Assembly: GCF_022539315.1 (NCBI RefSeq)
Contig: NC_066327.1
Coordinates: forward strand, 16,516,834 to 16,580,833
Length of the DNA: 64,000 nucleotides
Direction of reading: 5' to 3'
Source of the DNA: Serinus canaria
Lineage: Eukaryota; Chordata; Aves; Passeriformes; Fringillidae
Both the position numbers and the translations under genes were made by a program. A model generated the notes under the pieces. That model saw only the letters and a program-made list of their open reading frames with translations. It made no database searches and was not told the origin of the DNA. The stretch's first letter is position 1; the number at the start of each line of letters is the position of its first letter. This document shows positions 22,501-34,500 of the stretch, piece after piece.

Positions 22501-25500
22501 GCTCCTGGGGCTGTCACAGCACTGGCGTTCCTTGCTGGGTCTGCAAGCACTGAAAGGGTTTTTCTGCTCATCTCCTTGCCTTGGTGAACCCCAGAGATCC
22601 CCTAAAAGTCAGCTGGAGCAATGGACAAGCTCTTTAGGGTGGGTTTGACCTTGCTTTTGACCCCAGGCTGGGAGAACCTTCCCTTCCTGCCGTGGAGGTC
22701 AGTGCCTGACACAGAGTCCTGCAGCCGGGGCCAGAGCCAGGACAGGGTGTCACCCGTGGTCCTTGTCACCATGGTGGCACTGCTGGTGGTGGGCTTTGTG
22801 GTGATGGACCCCCTGTGAGCCCCTAAGCTGCCCTCCCCCCCAGCCCTCGATGGAGGGGTCAGGAATTCCCTCATCTTCCTCCATGGGCTCCCAGAGCTGC
22901 CTGGAGCCAGGCTCTGCCTCCCTCTTGCCTTCCTCTCCCTCCCCATCGCCTTCCCTGCAGCAGGGTTACCTGAGGACACCACGCCTGTCTCTGGCAGTGC
23001 CACCAGCAGGGTGGCAGGGAGCTGTGGTGCATTCCACAGGGAAGGCATCCCCAGGAGCAGCGTGCCAAGCCTCTCCCTGCAGGACCCGAAGGAGGGAGCA
23101 GATCCTGCCTTTGTGCAGGGCTCCGAAATCTTCCAGGCAGGGATTTGGGACAGAGCAGCCTGGGCTGGGCTGGCTGCTCCTGCTTCCCCCGTGGCAGGGA
23201 CAGGGTTAAAGCAAAGCCCCTCCAGGCAGCCCTGCAGCCCAGGGGAGGGGAGGACAGGAGGAGTCAAGGTCAGAGCTCCGAGCCCATGTGCTTCCTGCGG
23301 GGAGCCAGGGGAGGAAGAGAGGCCGGAGGAGGGCCGGACACGGGCCGGACAGCACAGCCCTTCCTCTGCCGGACACTTCCCACCCTTGGGCACCTGCCAG
23401 CCCACCAGGGCCCTCCCACAGCCCAGCACACAACAAACCAGGCTGGGAAAGACCCTTGAGGTCATCGAGTCCAAGCTGTGACCCAGCAGCTCCTCCTCAG
23501 CTACACGCTGGCACTGGGTGCCACATCCGGGCTCTTTGAAAGCCAGGCAGGGTTTCAGAGCCCAGCCCCTCCCTGGGCAGACCCTTCCAGTGCCCAGTCA
23601 CTGTTTCAGATAAGAATTTGTTCCTGGTGTCCAGCTGGCCTGGCTCAGGCTGGTCACCCCGAGGGAAGGCCAGCTCAGGGCTGTGGCTGGGTGCCAGCAG
23701 TACCTCCGAGGTCCCAGCTCTCCTGTGCTGGGGACAAGCAGAGGTGACAGATTGCCACAGTGAAATGATCCCCACGAGGCTGCCTCAGGAGCAGGGTGTT
23801 TGGAACAGCATTGTGGTATTTTCAGGGTTCCCCAGACAGAGGAGGAAGGAATGAATCTGACTCCCTGTTCTTAGGAGGCTAATTCGTTATTTTATGATCT
23901 ATATTATATAGAAGAATACTATACCAAACTGTACTAAAGAATAGAGAAAGGATACAGACAGAAGGCTAAGAGATACTAATGAAAACTCGTGACTCCTTCC
24001 AGAGTCCCAACACAGCTGGACCAGCAAAGCACAGGAGAAGCAAACCAGATAATTATTGTTTTCATTTTTCTCTGAGGCTTCTCAGCTTCCCGGGAGAAAA
24101 TCCTGGGCAAAGAGATTTTACAGAAAAGATGATGGTGACACAGCATCATCCCTGGCTCATCCTCCAGGGCAGGGCTTTCCTCTGGGGGTGAGGGCACTGC
24201 CAGGGCTGTCACACAGCAGCTGGGGGTGTCCCTGCTGTGCCCACGTCCCCTCCTGTCCCCCCAGACTGCGCCGGCTGCAAGGAGGAGATCAAGCAGGGCC
24301 AGTCGCTGCTGGCCCTGGAGAAGCAGTGGCACGTCAGCTGCTTCAAGTGCCAAACGTGCGGGGTCATCCTCACCGGCGAGTACATCAGCAAGTGAGTGCC
24401 CCCTCGGGGCTGGGGCGTGCCAGGGGCTCGCCTGGCACTCGCCTGGCACTCACCCCTCTGTGCCTCTCCCGAGGGATGGCATCCCGTACTGCGAGTCCGA
24501 CTACCACGCCCAGTTCGGCATCAAGTGCGAGACCTGTGACCGCTACATCAGCGGCCGCGTCCTGGAGGTGAGTGCCGGGGCTGTGACAGGGACCTGCCCC
24601 GGGGAGGTGTGCCAGGGTGCCACCGTCTATCCCTGGGCACCGTGCAGCAGCTTTGTCACAGCCTGATCGCTCCTCCGGAGGGTGGGAGAGGGGGGAGCAA
24701 CACCAGCCCTTGGATCTGAAGCTGGGACACCTTTGGGGCTGATCTGGGGCTGGGGGAGATCAGCCCCCAGCAGCTGCTGCCATGCCCTGGGTGTCCCCAG
24801 CCCTCCCCAGCCCATCCCTGTGCCAGCAGCCTGCCTGTTGCCTTGGAAACGCATCCCGCACTGCTGCCCGCTGCCGAGCCCGCTCTGCTCCGGGGCTGCT
24901 GCACCCTCCCGGTGGGCACCGAGCCCCTGCAGCACCCCCTGGCAGGGCAGGAACCCAAGCACGGCTGCCCTGCATCAGGGCAGGCTTGGCTGGGCAGCAG
25001 GAGCTGCTCTGGCAGAGCCAGGGAGGGATGCAGGGACTGCCCAGAGATGCCCCCATGGCATGGGGGGATGCAGGGACTGCCCAGGGATGTCACCATGGCA
25101 CAGGGGATGCAGGGGCTGCCCAGGGATGCCACCATGGATGGCAGTGATGGACAGGGAGGTCTTTGGGGTCCTTCTTCTCCCTTTGCTGTTGAGTTTGTGA
25201 GGGTCCCCAGGATAAGGTGAGAGATGAGAATCTCTCCATGTTCTCAGAAGACTGATTTATTAGTATATTATATTTAGCTATATTATGCTATATTATACTA
25301 TACTAAAGAAAGAGGATGCATCAGAAAGCTTAACAAGAATGAATAATAAAAATTCATGACTGACTCCTCAGAGTCCAATACAGCTGATGGGGATTGGTCA
25401 TTAAGTAAAAACAATTCACATGAAATCAATCCAACAATGACCTGTTGGTAAACAATGTCCAGATCACATTCCAAAGCAGCCAAACAGGGAGCAGCAATCA

Positions 25501-28500
25501 GATAATTATTGTTGTCATTCTTTACTGAGGCTTCTCAGCTTCCCAGGAGAAGAAATCCTGGCGAAGGGATTTTTCAGAAAATACGACAGTGGCACTTTGC
25601 TACTTCCCTGCTGTGATATCTGGGGCCAAATTTGCTGGTTTTGTTCAGATCTCTGGAGGAAGAGCCAGTGCCAAGCCTGGCTGCAGAGGGTGTTGGCCAT
25701 TCCCAGAGTGCCAGCTGTGTAGGGACACTGTCCCTGCTGCCCTGGCACCCCTGGCTCTGCTTGCTGTGGGAGGTTTTGAGGAGAGCAGAAGTTCCTGGTG
25801 TGGCTCACAGCCCAGCAGGTTTCCAATGGGGATGAAGCCGTCTCTGGTTCCTCCATGGGATGTGGAGGCCTCCAGGGCCACCCCAGTTTGCTCAGCTGGT
25901 CAGCAGTGGGCTGGCAGGGTCACTCAGGGACAGGGGACAGGGCCAGGTCACCATGTCCTGCCTGGCTCAGGGCTCCTCTCCGCTCTCCTCACAGGCAGGA
26001 GGGAAGCACTACCACCCCACCTGTGCCAGATGTGTGCGCTGCCACCAGATGTTCACAGAGGGAGAGGAGATGTACCTGACAGGTAACGTGTGACAGCAGG
26101 GCTGGTTTGGGTCCTCCTGGCACTAGGAGGGGTCTCTGGGTGTGCAGTGCCAGGGATCCCCTCCCACTGCTCTCCATGAGCCCTGCCCTGCCCCTGAGCC
26201 CCAAATCCACCTGAGTTTGCTGTCCCAGCTGAGGTTTGGCCCCTGCCCTGCTCCATTCCCTGTCACAGACACTCAGTCCCCACTGCCCTGCGTGTTCCTG
26301 TGGCACTGCTGGAGGTGGCAGGGACGTGGCAGGGGGACCTGGCTGAGCCCTGCCAGGGGGTGACAGTGAGTGAGCACTGTCCCTTTGCTGCCCTGCAGGC
26401 TCTGAGGTGTGGCACCCCATCTGCAAGCAGGCAGCCAGAGCAGAGAAGAAGCTGAAGGTAGGCACCAGGGTGAGGGGCATCTGAGAGGTGGCACGTCCTG
26501 GGTGCCATTGTCCTGAGTCCCTGCTGAACTGTTCTGGCAGTGCCCACATCTGGAGTGGCTTCCTGAGGCTGCCCAGAGGATGGTGGGTGGCCGTGGCTGG
26601 GGCTGGACAGTGAAATTCAGCCCCAAGCCAGCAGTCTGCCTGCTCAGGGGACCCTCCTTGCCCTGCCCTCACCTGCCCTCCCCCTTTGTGCCTCCACAGC
26701 ACAGAAGGACGTCAGAAACCTCCATCTCGCCCCCTGGCTCCAGCATTGGCTCCCCAAACCGTGTCATCTGTGTAAGTCCAGCCTGCCCCTCCCCAGGGGT
26801 GGCAGCAGCAGCTGCCAGAGCTGCTCTTGAGTGGGACAAGCCCAGAATTTGGGGACAGCAGGGATAAATCCCCCTGTCCCTGCAGCACGCTGTGCCACCA
26901 GTGCCATGGCACAGCTCAGGAGCACTCAGGGGCACAGTCCTGCCCCCCCAGCTCTTCTGCCCTCCCCCTGCTGCCTCTCAGGCCTCTCCTCTGACCTGTC
27001 CCTGCTGCTGGGGTGGCAGTGGGCTCTGTCTGCCCTGTGCTGGCTCCATGCTGCGCTCCAGCCTCCCTTCCCTTCCCTTCTCTCCTCCTCTTCCTTTCCA
27101 TCTCTGTGTCTGTCTCTCCCTCTCCCTAGGCTAAAGTGGATAATGAGATCCTTAATTACAAAGACCTGGCAGCTCTTCCCAAGATTAAAGCCATCTATGA
27201 GGTGCAGCGTCCCGACCTCATTTCCTACGAGCCCTATCACAGATACACGTCGGACGAGACGCTGGAGAGATATAGCTATGGGGAGGTACTGAGGCTGCAG
27301 GAGCCCTGCTGGGGGCAGGAACGGGCCCTGGGCTGGGCAGAGCTCTGGGGGGCTTGTCCATGCCAGGGGGAGCCGTGCAGGGAGGCAGGAGTGGGGCAGG
27401 GCCTGGCCCAGGGGCTCGGCGAGGGTCTGTGATGGAGGCGAAGTGATGCTGCTGTGGTCAGAGAGATGCCAGTGAGCTCAGGGCATGTGCAGGGACAGAC
27501 AGGGCTGTGTGAGAGGAGTGATGGGCAGGGAATCCACCCCTCCTCACAGCCCTGAGCCCAGCCCCTGGCAGGCAATCCTGCAGGCAGCCAGCACAGCAGC
27601 TCTGGGGCAGGGCTGCCCTGTGGGTGCTGGCCCTGCAGCCAGGGAAGGGGCTGGCAGTGCCTTTCTGCAGGGCTGGGAGCAGGGCAGGCTCAGGCACAGG
27701 ACTGTCCTGCCTGCCCAGCTGGGGCTGCTGGGTGAGCCCAGGGAGTCCAGGGAAGGAGAGGAGCTCACACAGGGGGGCACCTGAAAGGGTGCTGGAAGAG
27801 GATTTGGCAGCAGCACCTCTCACATCCCCACCCCGAGGTCTGCCACAAGCCTGGTGTCCTGCAGCCCACCCAGCATGGTGCAGGCAGCGTGGCCATGGCC
27901 CTGTGTGCCTCCTCCTCTCTGAGAGGTGGCAGCTGCTGATTGCTCCTGCCAGTTCCTCTCCTGGCCAGGGCTCCCTGCCCACCTCAGCTCTGGCTGCACC
28001 CCCAGTGTAACCCAGGGGATCCAGCTGCTGTGGGACCCCAGTCTGTCCCTGCTCCTCCTAACCATGTGCTGTCTCTCTCTCTCTCTCTTTTCCTCCTCAC
28101 TTTGCCTCCTACTGCCTGCAGTCCCTGGGGACCCTCTCCCCATACTCACAGGTAATGTCCCTGTGGGCACTGGGGTCTGTCACCTGCTGCTGCCCCAGGA
28201 TGTCCCTCTGCCCAGAGCCTCTGCTGCTCGTACCCCTGGGCTGGTGGCTGTCCCAGGGTGTGGGGAGATGAGGGAGGGGGACAGTAGTGTCCTTCAGGCC
28301 CCAAAGAGAGCAGGGTGAAAGCCCTCCCTGGCAGAATGGCCCCAGGGTGCAGCTTCTGCCCAGTGACTGGGAACAAGTTCAAGGGAAGGGAACAATCTCC
28401 AGGCACAAAACCTCTGTCACCTTCTCCCAAACCCAGGCTTTGCTGCCTGTGCCTTGGCAGGGGGAGGCAGGGCAGGCTGGGGACCCCTCCAGCCTCAGAG

Positions 28501-31500
28501 GACACTCAGAGCCACTGCCCAGTGTCACACACAGAGCACCCCCAGGCAGGGACCCCACCCGTGGGACACCCCCTGCCAGTCTAACCCCGCTCTCCACGCC
28601 TTCCCCACGCCAGGACATCTACGAGAGCTTTGACCCGAGGCAGAGGCGAGCCTCCAGCCCTGGCTACATCGACTCCCCCACCTACAGCCGCCAGGGCATG
28701 TCCCCCACCATCCCCAGGTCCCCCCACCACTTCTACCGCTCAGGTGAGGATTTGGGCTGCAGCCCAGCCGCCAGGGGGAGAGAGGATCACACAAATATCT
28801 CTGGGATTGCTGTGCTTTCTCCTCTGGCGAGCAGCAGGAGGCCCGGGGTGGCCCACGGCGGGAGCAGTGCCCAGCTCGGCACATCCCCTGGTCCTCCAAA
28901 CTCTTGCGAGCAGCAAGGAGAGGCCAAGGGGAATTTGGGGCTCAGACAGGACGGGGTGGGAGGCAGGAGACCTCCAGCTCTGGTGAAGACCCCTCAGCTG
29001 CCCTGGTGGCTCTGGGAGGGGTGTGCAGGAGATGCTGGTGCCCGGGGAGCTCCTTGCACACGCACATGCACGCCCAGTCCGGAGCACGGCGGGGAGCAGG
29101 GCGTGCCTGGGCCGTGCCTCCTGTCCTCTGGGGCTGCGGAGGAAGGACTGGAACACTCTGAGCTCACCGAGAGCCCTGCTGCACCGCCAAGGGCTCAGCA
29201 CTGCCTCTGCAGCACGCTCGGCTTTCCCGGCAGCCCCGCACTGGGCTTTCCTCCGCATCCCGGGGATGCGGGAACTCTCCCCCGCTCCATCACCGCCACT
29301 CCCGGACCGCAGCCCGGCGCACATCCCCCCTCACACGGGTGGCCCCCGCTGTTCTAACACCGCTGCATTTAACACCCATTTTCTTCTGCCTCTTGTTCTC
29401 TCTCTCGGTCACTCACGGCTGCTTCTGCTCGGCCCCGCGCAGGCACCGAGAGCGGGCGCAGCTCCCCCTACTATAGCCAGTTAGATGTGAGGTCCTCCAC
29501 TCCAACCTCATACCAAGCGCCCAAGCATTTCCACATCCCAGGTAGGCTCCGGAGCGCCCCGCTGCCCGGGGAGCCGTGTCCGTGGCATGCCCGCATGTGC
29601 CGTCCCCGCTGTGTCGCATGCCTCGCTCCGCCGCCTGCCTAGAGCCAGCTGGCAGCAGGATCTACCCCTGGGAGAGGCCATCCATAAACAGGACCTACGG
29701 CTTGAACCCTCCTCCTCCTCCTCCTCCCCCCTGTCACCACCTGGAGGTCGCAAAGCCGCCCAGAGTCTGCTCGATCCTTGCAACATCCCTCTTCTTCCTC
29801 CTCCCCGCCCTCCCTCCACTGCTCCCCACACGAAGATGAGTGCCCTGGTGAGAGCCTGTCCCCTGCCCTGCCTTCCCCCAGGGTCACCAGCCGGAGCGTG
29901 TCTGCCAGAGGCCTTTCCAGCCCCACCCGCTACAGATGACTATTTTATACTCCCCCTAGGGCCCGCCGCTCCCTCCCCCCAGTGTCTGCTGGGCTTGCCA
30001 GATGCCTGCTCCCCTTCTGCAGGGATTGCAGGGGGCCACCAGGTAAGGGCCACCCCCCGCCCCCGGCCACGCAGAGCCCACGGGGACGGGGCCGGAGCGG
30101 GCAGGAAGGGAGAGGGGGTTGGGAAGCAGGCAGAGCTGCCCATCGCCCCTCGCTGGGGTCAGAACCCCCCACCGTCCACCCAGCTGTGGCATCTCCCCGT
30201 GCCCAAAAAGCCTGGCACCCTCCCCAAGGCATCGCCGATGCCCTGAGGACACCGGGAGGCTCCCCCAGCTCCGCTCCCACCCCATCCCATCCCTGCCCAT
30301 CCCATCCCTGCCCTGCCGGCTCGGTGTTTATGGATGGCCCCCTCCCTGCTCCAGCTCGCTTTCCCTCCCGACTCGCTCTTTTCTCTCTGTGCTGCGGAAA
30401 GAGGCTTTGGCTGATGCTGGCTCGCCCCAGGTAGCTCGCAGGCGGTTCTTGCCAGTGCTGGCACCCCGAGCACGGTGCCTCGCTGCCGGCTGGCAGGCTG
30501 TGCCCCCGCCCCGGTGCATGCTGTCGCTGGGCGCTCACTGCATGTCCTGGCGCTCCTGGGCAGCCGGGTCCGCGCTCCCGTGCCCGGGCTGCCGGCCCGG
30601 AGCCTCCCGGAGCCCTCCCGGGGCACTCGAGGGCTCGGAGGCTGCTGTGAGATGGAAACGTGGCGTGGGGATGGTGGCACCCGCAGGACCCGTGTCCTGT
30701 GCGCTCTCAGCTCGCCCACGCTCACCTCCCTCTCCCCTTCTTTCTTCCCTTTCTTCTCCCACCAGCTGCTGGCGAGAGCAACATCTACAGGAAGCCGCCC
30801 ATCTACAAGCGGCACGGTATGGTCTGGCTGTCTGTCCCTGTCCCCGGTCTGGCTGTCTGTCCCTGTCCCCGTGTCACCCCGGGGAGGGGACCAGCATCCT
30901 TGGGGCTGGGTGGGAGATGGGGCAGGCATCAGGGTGTGGGTGCTGGGCTCTGGTGGGATGCTCCTGCTCTGGGCAGCAGGGAGGGATCAGCAGGGGACAG
31001 GTGTGACTTTGGGCCACGTCCCTGTTGTGAGGGATGCAGCAAAGGCTGGCAGGGACACCAGGGATGGCTGTGGGAAGGGGAGCAGGGCCTTGGTGGGATA
31101 AGAGAGTCAGAGCAGCCTCAGAAAAGGGATGAAAAAACCAATTTGCAGTTTCACATGGAGCCCTGGAGAAAATGCAGCCCATAGTGGGTGGCTGCTCCAG
31201 CATGAAACAGGCCTGGGGGTGTTACAGGTTGGGGAGGGTGCTTGGGTGACCCTCGGTGCTTGGTGGCCCTCGGTGTTTGGTGGCTCTCAGAGGGGCTGGC
31301 TTGCTCTGTCCCCACCTGCTCCTGCTCACGGAGGGACAGCAGCTCCCCTGAGCAGTAACTGTGTCTCCTCTCTCTCCCTGGCTCTCCCCTCCCTCCTGCC
31401 ACCTCCCACCGCCCGCTGCTGCCTGCTCCTGCTGCTGTAAGTACCTGCTGGGTCCCTGTGCCTGCTGGAGGTGTGGGATGGCTCTGCCACCTCCTGTCCC

Positions 31501-34500
31501 TGCTGCTCCTTCCCCTCTCACCCTCCTGGCCTCTGGTGCAGCAGAACTCCCCCCTGGGCTCCCCCGTGTGCTGTCGAGGCTCTGTCCCCAGCCTGAGCAC
31601 CCTGTGTGTCCCTGCCATGAGGAGCCAGCCCTGCCAGAGCCCCTCTGCTGCCACCTTTCCCTGTCCCTGCTGGGGCTGAGCCTTCCTCCATCCCCTCTGT
31701 CACCTCCTGGGGACAGGACAGCACAGCCACCTCGGTGGTACTGCTGGCACTGGGATGAGCACGGTGCAGGAGCCAGCACTTGTGGTGCTGTGGGCTCTCA
31801 GCCATTTGGGTCCCTTCCCAGCCACATCAGTGACATCCCCTGCTTGTCACTGTCCCCACTGTCTGCCTCAGCACCCTGGCGGAGGTGTCAGCAGTTGGAA
31901 AACTGATTATTCCCAGCTCTGCTCTGTGCCCAGACAGAAATCCCTGGCGGTCCTGGGGAGGGAAGAGGATCTGCCTTGGTTTAGGGGGGATCTCTGCAGA
32001 TCCTCACCCTGGCTCTGCCTTCTCCTTCTGCAGACACCCCCTCTGCAGCCACGAAGAGCAAAACCAGCGAGGACATTGCTCAGTCATCCAAGTACAGCCC
32101 TGCCTACTCCCCTGACCCCTACTACCACTCCGAGTCAGAGTACTGGTCCTTCCAGGGCTCACCCAAAGGTAACAAATTCCCCTGGGGCTGGGAGAAAGGG
32201 AAACCCATTCCTGCTCCACGTTTTCTGGGAGGAAACGCTGTTTTCAGTTGGGTCTGGACACAAAAGTGGGGTTGGGCTGAGATACCTGCCAAGGTGACCC
32301 CAAAACCCAAGGAGTGTCTGGGAGCCAGCTGTCCCCACACAGCTGGGGACTGTCTTCTCCCTGCCTGCCCCCACTTTTGTCCCCATCTGACCCCTGACGT
32401 GTCTCCTTGCAGCTCCCCGGGCCCGGAGGTTCTCCTCAGGTGGTGAGGAGGATGGCTATGACCGGGGCATGCACAAGGTGAGTGCCAGCCCTGCTGGGCA
32501 CAGCCAGCACCAAACTGTCCCCAGCTGGCTCTGGGGAGAAGGCTCAGCCCAGCCCTGCCACCCGAGAAGGTGCCACCACCATCCCTGCTGCCCTCAGCCA
32601 TCTGTCCCCTCCTGGCCACCCCCAGGAGGGGCTCTGAAGGAGGGGAGAGCATCCCCAGCTGAGGCACCCCCACCCCAGCAGCTGATCCTCAGGAGATGCC
32701 CAGCCCATGCCAGGGGATGCTGTGCCCTTCTGTGGTGTGCCAGAGAGGGCTGGGCAGGGACAGGAAGGGTGACAGGTGGCTTTTCCCCCCTGGCAGATCC
32801 AGAGTGGCATTGGGAGGCTGATCCTGAGGGAGGAGATGAAGGCTCGCTCCCACTCCTACGCAGACCCCTGGACCCCCCCTCGCAGCTCGGCCAGCAGCAG
32901 GGAGGCCCTGCACACAGCGGGCTACGAGGGCTCCCTCAATGGCTGTAAGGCTGTCCCTCTGTCCCTCTGTCCCACCCAGCACAGCCCCAGCCCCTCGGGA
33001 GGCTTGCAGAGTGGAGAGAGAGGAATAGGATGAGGAAAGAGCTGATGAGAGGTGCTGGGCATGGAGCTGGGCTCTTTTCCTCTCTGGAGGGCCCCATCCA
33101 TCCTCTGTGCCCCAGATGGGATGGGGCATTGCCCAGTGGGCAACCTGGAATGGCTGAATGATCTCTTGGAGATCTGGCAGCACGGCCATGCCCAGGTGCT
33201 GTCACCTGTTCTGGGCTGGCACCCCAGGGCTGCCTCGCTCGCCCTCCTCTTCTGACAGAGCCCCCAGGGTCCCCAGCCCTGCCCTTGGGGCCTGGGGGGA
33301 CACTTGAGAGCCTGGCAGCACAGCTGGCCCTGTCCACTCCATGCTCTCCTTCCTCGAGGCACATCTGCCCTCACGGAGCTGGCTGGGGATGCTCAGGGAG
33401 CCCCTCAGCCCTGGGAGCTCCTGGAAGCCCCAAGGAGGGTCTGTGGGGCTGGGGATGGGCAGTTGTGCATGGATGGGGTTCTTGGCCCTCCCTGACAGTG
33501 GCTCTGCTCTCCTTGCAGCTCCCCGCACCCATTACCTGGCTGACAGCGGTGAGTGCCTGACCCGAGCCCTCCCCAGCTCCTCCTGGGGGTCCAGAGCCCG
33601 AGCTGGAGGAGGTGCTGGGACCAGGGAGGGGAGAAGGGAAGCCAAAAGGAGCCCTTGAAAGCCTGGGCTAGGATAGAGCTGGAGCAGGGCAGAGAGGATG
33701 GAGAGGGGGAGCTGGGAGAGGAGAATGGGTTGCTCTGAAGGGTGGGGAGGGAGGGTGCCACGGGAAGGGAATTTGGGGAGAGGAATATCAGCCCAGGCTG
33801 GGAATGAGCTGGAAGGAGACAGAGCTGGGAGCACAGAGGGCTGTCCTGGGCTGTGAGGCTCATTGCTGCTTTTTCCCTGATGGAATTGGTGCCTTCTTTG
33901 CAGATCCCCTCATTTCCAAGTCAGCCTCCCTTCCTGCCTACAGGAGGAACGGGCTGCACAGGGTGAGTGCCTCCTGCTGCTGCCAGGCATTCCTCAATCT
34001 CCCAGGCATTCCCCCTTCTCCCAAGCATTCCCAATCTCCAAGGCATTCCTCATTTTCCCAGGCATTCCCCCCTGTCCCAGGCATTCCCAAATTTCTTCTC
34101 CCAGGCCTTCCCCATTCTCCCAGGCTCCTCCAAGTCCCCAGTGCTCCCTTTCCATCCTTTTCCCCCCTCCTCTGCATCCCTGCTGTCACTGCTGCCCTGT
34201 GCCAATCCAAAATTATTATTATCATTAATACTCATTATTTATTGGGATCCAAAGTGTCCTGTCCAGGCAGTGTCTGCCCTGATTTCCCACAGGGCAAATC
34301 CAGAGGAGTGCTGGTTTTGCTTTCCAGCAGAAGAGCTTTACTTTATATCCCGGGAATTGTTTGGGATCAGGAGCTCTGCTCCTGCCTCCCTGTGACCTGG
34401 CCTTGTCACTTCACCTCCTCGTGTCTCGCTTTCCCTGCTGCTGGGTGGGGATCTCGGTGTCCCCGCCTGGGGGCGTGGGAGGTGCCACTGGAGTGTCTGG

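Noticed and set aside
28287..29357. A 356-codon frame containing ABLIM3 exon 28614-28743
   Set aside because: Only the 130-nt exon is real. The extension passes its donor and acceptor and loses all similarity.
29643..29746. Open segment [17 protein letters not shown] followed by poly-Pro, after a tag acceptor, as a second extra ABLIM3 exon
   Set aside because: The phase in is fine, but the only nearby donor (gtcgca) is weak and leaves phase 0, which does not join the next exon in phase 1.
29834..29850. ATGAGTGCCCTG followed by gtgaga as an alternative first exon
   Set aside because: It would end in phase 0, whereas the next ABLIM3 exon needs phase 1.
31365..31445. Pyrimidine-rich stretch ending CTGCT|gtaagt as an ABLIM3 exon in intron 13
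   Set aside because: A good donor exists, but no AG acceptor precedes it within a plausible exon length and no abLIM-like peptide is encoded.
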